Numbered from the stretch's first letter, positions 25,766 through 34,637 are shown. The stretch: 64,000 nucleotides of DNA from Mangrovivirga halotolerans (GCF_026241165.1 NZ_JAPFQN010000013.1:1-64000), one strand, 5' to 3'. Numbers and translations: made by a program. Notes: generated by a model from the letters alone, not told the origin.

Positions 25766-26816
25766 ATTCGTTATAGGAGTGGAATACGAATTTACATGAT
25801 CTGAAAAAGAAAAGTATGGTCGTAAGAAAAAGAATCATAGTAGCTGCAACCAAAGCCTGATGTTTTGGTTCATAATACCTGATATCATCCCTTTTTTTGA
25901 TCAATTTGAAAAAAGGCTGCTGATCAAAAAGAAAAACATCAAAAAAGAATTTAGTTCTGTCAAGAAACTCATTGAAAAAGATCTTTGTATTGATTTTTCC
26001 CTGAACCGAAACGCTTAAAGGAAGTATTTCATAATACCTTGCCATAATCACAAGTTTATCGAGCAGATATTTATTCCCTACGAATATCACTCGTTTATTT
26101 CGGTTATAATCAATAAAGTTAATTAAACCATCATAGAGAGTTTTATCATTCCGGTTAACTGTAATATATCTTTCCCGAACTCCGGTTTGTCTCGAGATTT
26201 CTTTTAAAGCATAATTGGTAAATGTTGAATCTGTTAGAGAGTCGCTCATGATATAATAGTATTTTACATGACCACTATCGTAAACATTTACGGCTGCATC
26301 GACTATTGATCTTATATTATGCCATGTTTCCTCATCAGTTTCACCAAGGCCTTTTTTTATGGTAACCACAGTAGGATACCGTCCACCCTGCAGTTCTTTG
26401 TATTCGTAACTTTTTTTGACTTCATATGCCATTAAAATGAGATTACAAAAAATAAGAATTGCTCCGAGAGTTAATGTGGAAGCAGCTAATTTATGCAATA
26501 GCCAAAAACCAATTCTTTTCGACTTTTTATTAGTAAGAATATATTTTTTAAAAAATAATTCAGTGAAAATCGAAATGATAGACCATAATAAAGTGATCCC
26601 ACTTAAAATCGCTACTATGGCAAGATTGTTCCATGAATCGGCATGATCCGAATATTCAGAAATTCCTGACCAGATAGTAAAATCATCTACCATTTCTGCA
26701 GGGACAGTGGAAATAGTATCACTGGAATAGAGAATCACCAGAAGTAAAAACGTAGTGGTGAGGATAAATACCAGGTTGACGAAAAAATTTAAAGCTATTT
26801 TGGGCAGATTGGACAT
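25758..26816 (-). CDS. Membrane protein of unknown function with a soluble alpha/beta-like middle domain
   Basis: I do not recognise this 352-residue protein. It has three N-terminal membrane segments (about 10-30, 65-87 and 108-131), a soluble domain of ~180 residues and a final membrane helix (about 318-336) followed by a short basic tail. The soluble part alternates strands and helices (KYYYIMSDSLTDSTFTNYAL, then RERYITVNRNDKTLYDGL and NRNKRVIFVGNKYLLDKLVI) in a way that recalls DUF218/SanA-like folds, but this is only an impression. It overlaps the dehydrogenase gene downstream by eight bases. Confidence 0.6.
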   Translation of the reverse strand: MSNLPKIALNFFVNLVFILTTTFLLLVILYSSDTISTVPAEMVDDFTIWSGISEYSDHADSWNNLAIVAILSGITLLWSIISIFTELFFKKYILTNKKSKRIGFWLLHKLAASTLTLGAILIFCNLILMAYEVKKSYEYKELQGGRYPTVVTIKKGLGETDEETWHNIRSIVDAAVNVYDSGHVKYYYIMSDSLTDSTFTNYALKEISRQTGVRERYITVNRNDKTLYDGLINFIDYNRNKRVIFVGNKYLLDKLVIMARYYEILPLSVSVQGKINTKIFFNEFLDRTKFFFDVFLFDQQPFFKLIKKRDDIRYYEPKHQALVAATMILFLTTILFFFRSCKFVFHSYNEYD

Positions 26817-26882
26817 CTGACTATTAAAATTAAAAATATGTTTACGCTAAAATATAACTTTTTATTTAAAATGTTTAATAAA

Positions 26883-28229
26883 TCATAGCAACTCATTTGC
26901 CAGATTGGCAAGTTCTGACCTTTCTCCTTTTTCAAGAGTAACATGAGCATATAAAGGATGATCTTTTAAACGATCGATCAGGTAACTCATGCCATTACTT
27001 TGAGAATCAAGGTACGGAGTGTCAATCTGCCTGATATCACCAGTGAATATTATTTTGGTGTTTTCTCCGGCCCTGGTAATTATGGTTTTTATCTCATGCG
27101 GAGTCAGGTTTTGAGCCTCATCGATTATAAAAATAATGTTCGAAAATGATCTTCCACGAATATATGCCAGCGGGGTGATCATAAGCTTTTCTTTGTTAAC
27201 CATTTCAGTGATCCGGATAAATTCCTTATCTGTTTCATTCCATTGATTTTGAATGAATTTTAGATTATCCCACAAGGGTTCCATATAAGGGTTTAACTTA
27301 CTTTTAATATCGCCCGGTAAGTATCCAATGTCTTTGTTTGATAAAGGTACGATAGGTCTGGCCAGGTAAATCTGTTTAAATTCTCTTCTTGATTCTAATG
27401 CGGCCGCCAGTGCTAAAAGCGTTTTCCCGGTACCAGCGATTCCCTGGATGGATACAAGCTTTATTTCCGGATTAAGGATAGCATGTACAGCGAAAGTCTG
27501 CTCTGCATTTCTCGGCTTAATACCATAAACAGGTCGTTTTTCAACTTTTTCCAGGCATTTAGTTTCTGCATTGAAATAGCATAAAACAGAGCCTGAATCA
27601 CTTTTTAATATCGAAAACTCATTATCCACAGGTTTCTTTTCAAAGATATCTTCCCATGGTATATGTTCATTTTGATGAAGAGCATCGATGAATTTATTGT
27701 CTATATTTTCATAGGCTTTTTTTCCTGTGTATAAAGTATTGAGGTTGGATACTTTTCCTGTTTCATAGTCTTCTGCGACAAGCTCCAGTGATTTGGCTTT
27801 AAGCCTTAAGTTGATATCCTTGGTAATAAATATTACTTGCTTATCGGTTTCTGACTCCTGCAGTTTTAAAGCAGCATTTAATATTTGATGGTCGTGCTTA
27901 TTATCATTAAAGATCCTAAGTGCATTAATCTTACTATCAAGGTCCATGAGCACTTTAAACTTTCCCTTTTTAGAACTTTTCCCCGGTTGCAGAGGTATCC
28001 ATTCATCCAGCTTATGGCCTTTGGCGAGTTTATCAAGTAATCGAATGAATTCCCTTGCTTCAAAATTTAAGGAATCATTGCCTTTTTTGAAATTATCCAG
28101 TTCTTCCAGAACGGTGATTGGAATTGCCACATCATGTTCTTCAAAATGCATGATTGCGTCATGAGCATAGAGGATTACAGATGTATCAAGAACAAATACT
28201 TTTTTAGGAGAAGGTTTCTTTTTAGCCAT
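26883..28229 (-). CDS. PIN domain-PhoH family ATPase
   Basis: The N-terminal PIN ribonuclease-like domain (residues ~10-150) keeps the acidic residues D15 (FVLDTSVIL), E43 (VLEELD), D113 and D138 (ITKDINL). The C-terminal PhoH ATPase/helicase domain has Walker A GIAGTGKT (263-270), Walker B FIIDEAQNLTP and the GERSELA ending. Such PIN-PhoH fusions (PhoH2, YlaK) are described as RNA helicase/ribonucleases. 448 aa is standard. It is monocistronic or the middle of a loose minus-strand series (gaps of 66 and 87 bases). Confidence 0.93.
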   Translation of the reverse strand: MAKKKPSPKKVFVLDTSVILYAHDAIMHFEEHDVAIPITVLEELDNFKKGNDSLNFEAREFIRLLDKLAKGHKLDEWIPLQPGKSSKKGKFKVLMDLDSKINALRIFNDNKHDHQILNAALKLQESETDKQVIFITKDINLRLKAKSLELVAEDYETGKVSNLNTLYTGKKAYENIDNKFIDALHQNEHIPWEDIFEKKPVDNEFSILKSDSGSVLCYFNAETKCLEKVEKRPVYGIKPRNAEQTFAVHAILNPEIKLVSIQGIAGTGKTLLALAAALESRREFKQIYLARPIVPLSNKDIGYLPGDIKSKLNPYMEPLWDNLKFIQNQWNETDKEFIRITEMVNKEKLMITPLAYIRGRSFSNIIFIIDEAQNLTPHEIKTIITRAGENTKIIFTGDIRQIDTPYLDSQSNGMSYLIDRLKDHPLYAHVTLEKGERSELANLANELL

Positions 28230-28316
28230 ATGGAAAGGTTAATTGTGTAAATCAATAGCTTTCCATTTAAGATAGAAAAAGAGGTAGTAAAAGTATATTA
28301 ATAATTTATCTTTTTT

Positions 28317-28991
28317 TTATTTAAGAGCTTTCTCATCTGCCAGTTTTTGGTCTGCTAATTTGAAAACATCCTCTTTATCAGATGGATAGACCTCGAGGAC
28401 GCCTGCCAGAACAAGAGTTACTAAAATTTTAGAGGCTGGGACTTTTGGTAAACCGGCTTCTCTCATATATTCTCTCAGCGTGATCTCATTGAATTCAGCT
28501 AAATAATTCAATAAAATTCGTTCATTCTCACCATACTCAAACCATACCTCATTTTGTCGGCTTTGTTGTCGGATTATTTCAAGAACTTCTCTGCTGGCCT
28601 GAATGCTACGATCATCAACTCTTACATATGCTTTTCCGAATTTTTGTCCGGGTTTCTCAAGAGCATAGTGAGGTTTTTTATTACTTTCCTGGATATCATA
28701 GGAAAGAATAGTTTTTTGATCTCTGGTGATAATAGTTTCCAGTGTAAATGAAAGCTGTGGGCGAATTAGCTTTTTGATAGCTCCTTCCATTTCGTAAATA
28801 TCTTCCTCAGGATATTTTAGACCACTGATCTCCTTTTCATCTGAGACTCCAATAAGTACCTTTCCTCCATTGGAATTAGCAAATGCTACCATTTCCCGAA
28901 CAATTTTCTCAGGATGGTTTACCTTCTTTTTAAATTCAATATGCTGACCTTCTCCCTGTCGGACAAGGTTTTTTAACGTCTTAAAGTCCAT
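28317..28991 (-). CDS. AlbA_2 (Schlafen-type) domain protein with C-terminal winged-helix-like region
   Basis: Residues ~12-125 match the AlbA_2 nucleic-acid-binding domain: EGQHIEFKKKVNHPEKIVRE, then MVAFANSNGGKVLIGVSDEK and PHYALEKPG...AYVRVDDRS. After residue ~150 a helical region (NERILLNYLAEFNEITLREY) looks like a helix-turn-helix. These proteins are often annotated as ATP-binding or transcriptional regulators, with little direct evidence. It follows the AAA/VWA pair by 56 bases on the same strand, which may link it to that pair. Confidence 0.8.
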   Translation of the reverse strand: MDFKTLKNLVRQGEGQHIEFKKKVNHPEKIVREMVAFANSNGGKVLIGVSDEKEISGLKYPEEDIYEMEGAIKKLIRPQLSFTLETIITRDQKTILSYDIQESNKKPHYALEKPGQKFGKAYVRVDDRSIQASREVLEIIRQQSRQNEVWFEYGENERILLNYLAEFNEITLREYMREAGLPKVPASKILVTLVLAGVLEVYPSDKEDVFKLADQKLADEKALK

Positions 28992-29047
28992 TTTTTAGTA
29001 TTACCAGGTACTCAAAAGAGATTGCAAATCTAAAGCAATAAGATCAA

Positions 29048-30565
29048 TTAAATATCGTCATCTTCAAATTTATCAAAATCATCAATACTAAACATACTGC
29101 TCAGTAGATCTCCAAAGGAATGACCTCCAATTAGTTGTTTTTTACTTAGCATACTATATTCAGCCAACCCATGTAGAGCGAATTCCATGAACAGGTATTT
29201 TTCAATGTCACTAATATCCTTGATATTGTCTTCGATCAGTTTGTTGAGTCCGGGCACTTTTTCAAGTGTTTCTTTATAATCTTTTCGTGAAGCATTGATC
29301 AGCAGATCAATCTTATTTCCACCTCCAAACCATTCGGTAAGTGATTTGTACGGATTACCTTCTTTTAATTTTCTCGTCTGTTCAGGATCAGGAAAATACT
29401 CGGTAAACTGAGTTCTGATGGCTTTACCAATCAGGTTCTGTGCTACTATTCCCGGACCTTCCTGTTCTCCTTCGTAAACAAGCTCGACCTTCCCTGTGAT
29501 TGAAGGTATTATTCCCGACAGATCTCCGATTCTGGCTGTAACCTGATCTTCACCCGATTTTAAACGTCTTAATTCTGCAGTGCTTACCAGATTTTCAAAT
29601 GCGGTGATAGTCAATCTTGCACTAACCCCACTTTTTACATCTACATATTCACTTTGTCTTGCCTCTACCGCTACTTGCTCCACCAGGTCTTTGATTAGCT
29701 CAGGAATGACCACATTTTGTTGCTGATCCTCTGAAAGCTTAGCCTCCTGTGCAGTAATATGCTTGCTTATATCTATTGATTTAGGATAGTGTGTGATAAT
29801 CTGGCTGCCAATTCGATCTTTTAATGGTGTTACGATACTTCCCCTATTGGTGTAATCTTCAGGGTTAGCAGTAAAAACAAATTGAATATCAAGGGGTAAT
29901 CGTAGTTTAAAGCCCCTTATTTGTATATCCCCTTCCTGAAGGATGTTAAACAAAGAAACTTGTATCCTTGCCTGGAGGTCAGGAAGCTCATTTATTACGA
30001 AAATACCTCTGTGGGATCTTGGGATTATACCAAAATGGATTACGCGTTCGTCGGAATAGGGTAATTTTAGTGAAGCTGCTTTGATTGGATCGACATCACC
30101 GATCAAGTCAGCGACAGATACATCCGGTGTAGCTAATTTTTCGCTATAGCGATCTTCTCTGTTTAACCAGAATATTGGAGTTTCATCACCATTCTCTTTT
30201 ATTAAATCTTTTGCTTTTCTGCTTAGTGGCTGCAGGGGGTCGTCATTCATTTCACTACCAGCCACTACAGGTATCCATGGATCGAGCAGTTTGACCATTT
30301 GCCTGGCGATTTTTGTTTTTGCCTGTCCTCTAAGGCCAAGCAGATTTATATTATGTCGGGATAAAATTGCACGTTCGATCTCAGGGATCACTGTTTCTTC
30401 GTAACCCCAAATACCTTCAAATACATCTTCCTTGTTTCTGAGCTTTGCAATCAGGTTTGCACGAAGCTCATCTTTTATTGAACGAGGTTGATATCCGGCT
30501 TTTTTAAGTTCGCCAAGTGTGTTTATTTTCAATAGCTCATCTTGAGCAAGATCGAAATACGACAT
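29048..30565 (-). CDS. AAA+ ATPase of the magnesium-chelatase I/MoxR type, with altered Walker motifs
   Basis: A 505-residue AAA+ protein related to BchI/ChlI: GYEETVIPEIERAILSRHN before the P-loop, LPYSDERVIHFGIIPRSHRG, then FVFTANPEDYTNRGSIVTPL and KDRIGSQIITHYPKS. The P-loop reads G77-L-R-G-Q-A-K83-T84, with Ala where the last glycine of GxxGxGK[ST] is expected, and the Walker B region reads GIFVINELPD with Asn in place of Asp. Both changes may be normal for this subfamily. It is paired with a VWA protein 12 bases upstream, as in chelatase or MoxR-VWA chaperone systems, but no chelatase large subunit is nearby. Client protein unknown. Confidence 0.85.
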   Translation of the reverse strand: MSYFDLAQDELLKINTLGELKKAGYQPRSIKDELRANLIAKLRNKEDVFEGIWGYEETVIPEIERAILSRHNINLLGLRGQAKTKIARQMVKLLDPWIPVVAGSEMNDDPLQPLSRKAKDLIKENGDETPIFWLNREDRYSEKLATPDVSVADLIGDVDPIKAASLKLPYSDERVIHFGIIPRSHRGIFVINELPDLQARIQVSLFNILQEGDIQIRGFKLRLPLDIQFVFTANPEDYTNRGSIVTPLKDRIGSQIITHYPKSIDISKHITAQEAKLSEDQQQNVVIPELIKDLVEQVAVEARQSEYVDVKSGVSARLTITAFENLVSTAELRRLKSGEDQVTARIGDLSGIIPSITGKVELVYEGEQEGPGIVAQNLIGKAIRTQFTEYFPDPEQTRKLKEGNPYKSLTEWFGGGNKIDLLINASRKDYKETLEKVPGLNKLIEDNIKDISDIEKYLFMEFALHGLAEYSMLSKKQLIGGHSFGDLLSSMFSIDDFDKFEDDDI

Positions 30566-30577
30566 AATGGAATTTTT

Positions 30578-31675
30578 TTAAAACTGTTTACGTTTATTTC
30601 TTCTATAGTCTTCAAAAATCAGATCTCCCAATCCCTTTAGACTTGAGTAATATGCATTACCCTGATTTGCTATTGTAAATTCTCTGACAAACTCCTGAAG
30701 CCAGGGGTCTGAAGCGATCATGAAGGTAGTGATTGGGATATTTATTTTTCTACATTGAACAGCAAGGTCCAGGGTTTTATTCAGGATTTTTTTATCCAGA
30801 CCAAAACTATTTTTATAGTATTTGACACCAACTTTCAGGCAGGTAGGTTTGCCGTCGGTGATCATAAAAATTTGTTTATTCCTGTTTTTCCTTCTTCTGA
30901 GAATGTCCATTGCCAACTCCAATCCGGCAACAGTATTGGTATGGTATGGACCAACCTGAAGATAGGGGAGATCTTTAATTTCAATTTGCCATGCATCATT
31001 ACCGAATACGATAATATCAAGGGTATCCTTTTTATATTTGGTTGTGATTAGCTCGGCAAGTGCCATTGCCACCTTCTTAGCAGGGGTAATTCGATCTTCA
31101 CCGTACAATATCATTGAATGTGATATATCGATCATAAGTACAGTGGAGGTCTGTGTTTTATATTCATTTTCCACTACTTCTAGATCACCTTCAGTTAGCA
31201 TGATATCACCGAATCCGTGATTTATTTGTGCATTTCTGAACGATCCGGTGAAATCTATTTGATCGGGGGTGTCGCCAAATCTGAATTCCCTTCTGTCCGT
31301 TCCTCTTTCATCTCCCTGACCACTATGGGGCGTATGGTGATTACCACTACCACTTTTTTTCAATTTCCCGAAAATTTCCTCCAGGGCATTTTTTCTTATT
31401 GATTGTTCTGATTTACCAGTTAATTCAATTTTACCTGATTGATTATCTTCGGTGATGTATCCATTTTTCTTGAGATCTTCTATAAAATCACCCATACCAT
31501 AGTCATCATCGGTGAGATTATGATGCTTATCAAGATTATTCATCCAATTAAGGGCTTCAGAAACATCACCGGAGGTATAGACCATCAATTCTAAAAAGAT
31601 CTTTAAAAGTTGATCGAATTTTTTTCCCCCTTGCTGAGGATCTGGTTTGTAGTCAGAAAATCGATATCCTAGCAT
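30578..31675 (-). CDS. VWA domain protein, partner of the adjacent AAA+ ATPase
   Basis: The C-terminal half is a von Willebrand A domain with the metal site D183-I-S185-H-S187 (VLMIDISHSMIL) and later MITDGKPTCL. The N-terminal ~130 residues are helical and then polar and Gly/His-rich (about 108-130). It resembles the VWA partners of ChlI-like ATPases. It is soluble (no signal or membrane helix). The ATPase gene starts 12 bases after it on the same strand, so they form an operon whose upstream region (31676-31916) is shared divergently with a small lipoprotein gene. Confidence 0.85.
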   Translation of the reverse strand: MLGYRFSDYKPDPQQGGKKFDQLLKIFLELMVYTSGDVSEALNWMNNLDKHHNLTDDDYGMGDFIEDLKKNGYITEDNQSGKIELTGKSEQSIRKNALEEIFGKLKKSGSGNHHTPHSGQGDERGTDRREFRFGDTPDQIDFTGSFRNAQINHGFGDIMLTEGDLEVVENEYKTQTSTVLMIDISHSMILYGEDRITPAKKVAMALAELITTKYKKDTLDIIVFGNDAWQIEIKDLPYLQVGPYHTNTVAGLELAMDILRRRKNRNKQIFMITDGKPTCLKVGVKYYKNSFGLDKKILNKTLDLAVQCRKINIPITTFMIASDPWLQEFVREFTIANQGNAYYSSLKGLGDLIFEDYRRNKRKQF

Positions 31676-31859
31676 AAACTATTGCTTTACTTAGATTAAA
31701 CTAATAAAAAACTTAATAGTTACAACGGGATAATTAATATTCTAAAAATGTTTAAAAAGCACAAAAACCTTATATCTATTTGGAAAAAGTATAATATTCC
31801 TTTAATTAGAATATATTTTTTAACATTTTAGCGTTTTAATTACGACGTAAATAAAAATT

Positions 31860-31891
31860 TTTGTTTAATTCCTGTCTCATAAATTAGGTTG
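31860..31891 (+). promoter_or_regulatory. Possible Bacteroidota-type promoter of the small lipoprotein gene
   Basis: TTTG at 31860-31863 and TAGGTTG at 31885-31891, 21 bases apart, approximate the TTTG / TAnnTTTG elements of the Bacteroidota major sigma factor. Transcription would begin about 20 bases before the ATG at 31917. An overlapping small inverted repeat (GTCTCA 31874-31879 / TGAGAC 31890-31895) might be an operator. The match is imperfect. Confidence 0.35.
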
Positions 31892-31916
31892 AGACCAACG
31901 ACAAATACCTTAAGAA

Positions 31917-32057
31917 ATGAAAAGAGTTAAAAAAGTAGTAGCTTTCAGTGCAGCAGTAGCGTTATTTTTTGTAAGCATGAGTTGTACTCAATATACTTGC
32001 CCTACTTATACAAAAGTAGATACTGAGAAGTCAGTAGAGAAAACTGTTGATGCTTAA
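31917..32057 (+). CDS. Tiny lipoprotein (46 aa), unknown function
   Basis: A short reading frame that can easily be missed: Lys/Arg at residues 2-6, a hydrophobic stretch (about 8-20), then VSMSC with the lipidated Cys at 23, and a 23-residue mature part TQYTCPTYTKVDTEKSVEKT ending in VDA. A second Cys (CPTY) follows five residues after the lipobox. Such small lipoproteins with a CPTY-like motif are seen in Bacteroidota; no function is known to me. It has a 240-base upstream region free of other genes and a plausible promoter. Its stop codon overlaps the convergent SDR gene by four bases. Confidence 0.7.
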   Translation: MKRVKKVVAFSAAVALFFVSMSCTQYTCPTYTKVDTEKSVEKTVDA

Positions 32058-32875
32058 TTAGACCAAAATCTATTAGGATCAGGGTGTTTGAACCTGAAAT
32101 CCCATTCATTCATAAGTTTTTCACCGGAGATCGTGCGACTTTCAGGAGTTAATTTTTTACCTGCAGGTGGCAGGTCGACTGATTTGCTATGAGCACTATT
32201 TTGCAATACCTCATGTTTTTGAGGGTGTTCTGGAGCAACTACATTATAGATCCCCCGATGATCTTTTTGAATGCCTTCTACAATAACATCAATCACATCA
32301 TCACGGTGAACATAGTTTACAGGAGTTGGATCGATATCTAATATCTCTTTCTTTAAGTAGTATTTAGCCAGGTATCTGTCGTAGCCCATCAATCCTCCTA
32401 ACCTCAGTATTAAATTGTTATCAAAATTCTCTTGTATAAGTGTCTCCGCAGAACTGATGGTTTTTTGTTTTTCTGAATTGAGTTCGAAGGAACTATTCTC
32501 AGTCCAAGATCCTTCTTGATGGGGGTAAATGCCTATTGAGCTAAGTAAAATTATTTTATTTAAACGTGGGCTGAAAAGTCTGGATTGTTTTATAATCTCC
32601 TGAAGTGATTTAAGATATTGATCTCCTTTACCCGATTTTGTTCCAGCAGGAATCGAAATGACAAGTACATCATTATTTGTAAAAAAGCGTTCATTCACCT
32701 CTTGAGGTAAATTCATTAAATAGGGAGAAATCCCGGAATCCTTGAGGTTATTTATTTTTGTCTCATGTCTTACCGAGCCTTTAACCTGGAAATTAAGTTT
32801 AGTCAGCTTTACACCCAGGGGAAAACCTGTCCATCCACAGCCAGCTATTGCTATAACAGGATTATTTTTTATCAA
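32054..32875 (-). CDS. SDR-like NAD(P)-binding protein (YeeZ-like)
   Basis: The Rossmann motif VIAIAGCGWTGFPLGVKLTK is at the N-terminus, followed by KLNFQVKGSVRHETK, ILLSSIGIYPHQEGSWTENS and VNYVHRDDVIDVIVEG, typical of extended SDR proteins of the YeeZ/NAD-dependent epimerase kind. The active-site Tyr-x-x-x-Lys is not obvious, so the catalytic ability is unclear. 273 aa. Its start overlaps the end of the fatty-acid-hydroxylase-like gene by 14 bases, which implies coupled expression; its 3' end overlaps the convergent tiny lipoprotein gene by four bases. Confidence 0.8.
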   Translation of the reverse strand: MIKNNPVIAIAGCGWTGFPLGVKLTKLNFQVKGSVRHETKINNLKDSGISPYLMNLPQEVNERFFTNNDVLVISIPAGTKSGKGDQYLKSLQEIIKQSRLFSPRLNKIILLSSIGIYPHQEGSWTENSSFELNSEKQKTISSAETLIQENFDNNLILRLGGLMGYDRYLAKYYLKKEILDIDPTPVNYVHRDDVIDVIVEGIQKDHRGIYNVVAPEHPQKHEVLQNSAHSKSVDLPPAGKKLTPESRTISGEKLMNEWDFRFKHPDPNRFWSN

Positions 32876-33473
32876 CTGTACCGAAAATATGATCCCAGAA
32901 AGGAGAGGTCACTCCAAAATTAACTTTATCGTTATAGTGATGAACAAGGTGGTGTTTCCACCAGATCTTAAGAAAGTTTTTCGGTGGCTTGTAAATATGA
33001 GTAATGGCATGGATTACCAGGTATCCTGCGTATGCCATTAGAAAACCTGCTAGAAATGAAAAACTATAATCATTTAAGATCAGTCTGAATAACAGGAATA
33101 ATACCACAGCAGTAATTACACTCATAATTGGTGGCATTGCCAAAAAGGACTTTTGTTTAGGATATTCGTGATGAAACGTATGTCCTTCTTTTAATATAGA
33201 TTCAGTTTTAGCATGGTAGACTTCTTTGTGAACTACATATTCTACCAGGGTGAAAACAAAAACACCCACAAGAAATAAACCTATTGTGGTAAGAGCTGGA
33301 ATGGAAGTAGTACTCGCTGCATAAACCAATAAACCGATCGAAATAATTACAAAAATCGATATTGGTACAGCAATGTGAGATTTCCTTAGTCGTTCGAGAA
33401 TTGGATTATCGAACATCTTTGCAGATTGCTGGTTGTCATCCAACTTTCTACCGGTTTTAGCATTATCATTCAT
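32862..33473 (-). CDS. Fatty acid hydroxylase / sterol desaturase superfamily membrane protein
   Basis: The di-iron histidine motifs are visible: HKEVYHA, GHTFHHEYPK, then a pair of membrane helices, HAITHIY and KHHLVHHYNDK, ending with FGVTSPFWDHIFGT. Four membrane segments (about 36-54, 58-76, 112-128 and 135-152) surround them. The pattern is that of fatty acid 2-hydroxylases (FA2H/Scs7) rather than the carotenoid hydroxylase CrtZ. Bacteroidota often make sphingolipids or hydroxylated lipids, so a lipid 2-hydroxylase is plausible. 203 aa. It is co-transcribed with the SDR gene. Confidence 0.82.
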   Translation of the reverse strand: MNDNAKTGRKLDDNQQSAKMFDNPILERLRKSHIAVPISIFVIISIGLLVYAASTTSIPALTTIGLFLVGVFVFTLVEYVVHKEVYHAKTESILKEGHTFHHEYPKQKSFLAMPPIMSVITAVVLFLLFRLILNDYSFSFLAGFLMAYAGYLVIHAITHIYKPPKNFLKIWWKHHLVHHYNDKVNFGVTSPFWDHIFGTVDKK

Positions 33474-33503
33474 GCAGTGGTGATTGATTGATGTATTACA
33501 AAT

Positions 33504-34637
33504 TTATACAGCAGTTTTTTTATTCAAAAACCGTTTATAAAAAGATTCGTATTTTGGCAATATATTTTTTATTTCGAATTCTTTCGCTCTTTTAAGAGCA
33601 TTCTTTTTAAAGAGACCTAAATTTTTTGGGTCAAGAATTTCGAGAGCCTTTCCGGTCATGGCTTCAATATCTCCAACATCACATGTAAATCCGGTAACAC
33701 CATTTATATTTAACTCTGGCAATCCACCTGCATTTGTACTTAAAACTGGTACTTCACAAGCCATTGCTTCTAATGCAGCCAGACCAAAACTTTCTTTTTC
33801 ACTAGGCATTATGAAAAGATCTGCTACAGATAGTATTTCTTCAACTGCATCTAACTTTCCTAAGAACCTGATATCATTACAAGCTCCCAATTCCCTGCAT
33901 AAGCTTTCTGTATTTGTTCTTTCCGGTCCGTCTCCTACTAATAATAACTTTGATGGAACAACTTTCCTAATATTGTTGAATATTTTAACTACATCCTGTA
34001 CTCTTTTTACTTTCCTGAAATTGGAAGTATGAATTATTAACGCTTCATTTTCTGGACATATTGCTTTTCTGAAATGATCTTTTTTCTGCTTTTTAAATCT
34101 CTCAAGATCAATGAAGTTAGGGATGACTTCTATGTCTTTAGTAATGTTAAAATGTGCGTAGGTATCTTCCTTCAGGTCTTCAGAAACGGCAGTAATTCCA
34201 TCCGACTGATTAATTGAAAAGGTAACCACAGGTTCGTATGTAGGATCTTTACCCACAAGTGTTATATCGGTACCATGTAGTGTAGTAATCACAGGGATAT
34301 TGATTCCCTCTGTTGCTAAAATCTGCTTGGCCATATATGCAGCAGATGCATGAGGAATAGCATAATGCACATGTAGAATGTCCAAATTTTCGTATTTAAC
34401 GACATTCACAAGCTTACTTGCTAACGCAAGTTCATACGGTGGATATTGAAATAGAGGATATGTTTGTATATCGACTTCGTGATAAAATAAATTTTCATTG
34501 AAGAAGTCTAAGCGGGTAGGTTGCGAATAAGTTATAAAGTGAACATTATGACCTTCCTGTGCCAGTGCTTTACCCAGTTCGGTCGCAACTACGCCACTAC
34601 CGCCATAGGTTGGGTAACATACAATTCCAATATTCAT
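33504..34637 (-). CDS. bshA: N-acetyl-alpha-D-glucosaminyl L-malate synthase (bacillithiol synthesis)
   Basis: A GT4-family glycosyltransferase that joins N-acetylglucosamine to L-malate, the first step of bacillithiol. BshA hallmarks are clear: MNIGIVCYPTYGGSGVVATE at the start, DILHVHYAIPHASAAYMAKQ, then VITTLHGTDITLVGKDP, VIPNFIDLERF and LFIMPSEKESFGLAALEAMA. 377 aa is standard. bshB and bshC are not in the window. It lies 30 bases upstream of the hydroxylase gene on the same strand. Confidence 0.95.
   Translation of the reverse strand: MNIGIVCYPTYGGSGVVATELGKALAQEGHNVHFITYSQPTRLDFFNENLFYHEVDIQTYPLFQYPPYELALASKLVNVVKYENLDILHVHYAIPHASAAYMAKQILATEGINIPVITTLHGTDITLVGKDPTYEPVVTFSINQSDGITAVSEDLKEDTYAHFNITKDIEVIPNFIDLERFKKQKKDHFRKAICPENEALIIHTSNFRKVKRVQDVVKIFNNIRKVVPSKLLLVGDGPERTNTESLCRELGACNDIRFLGKLDAVEEILSVADLFIMPSEKESFGLAALEAMACEVPVLSTNAGGLPELNINGVTGFTCDVGDIEAMTGKALEILDPKNLGLFKKNALKRAKEFEIKNILPKYESFYKRFLNKKTAV

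Noticed and set aside
26883-28229. PIN domain as part of a toxin-antitoxin pair
   Set aside because: The PIN domain is fused to a PhoH ATPase and no small antitoxin gene is adjacent; this is the known PIN-PhoH form.
28317-31675. AAA/VWA/AlbA_2 genes as an anti-phage defence island
   Set aside because: No mobile element, nuclease or other defence gene is nearby and the surroundings are housekeeping genes; kept only as a possible uncharacterised ATPase/VWA system.
31789-31799. TATAAT-like -10 box in the region before the tiny lipoprotein
   Set aside because: This is an E. coli-type element; the host appears to use the Bacteroidota TTTG/TAnnTTTG type, and AT-rich DNA gives such matches by chance.
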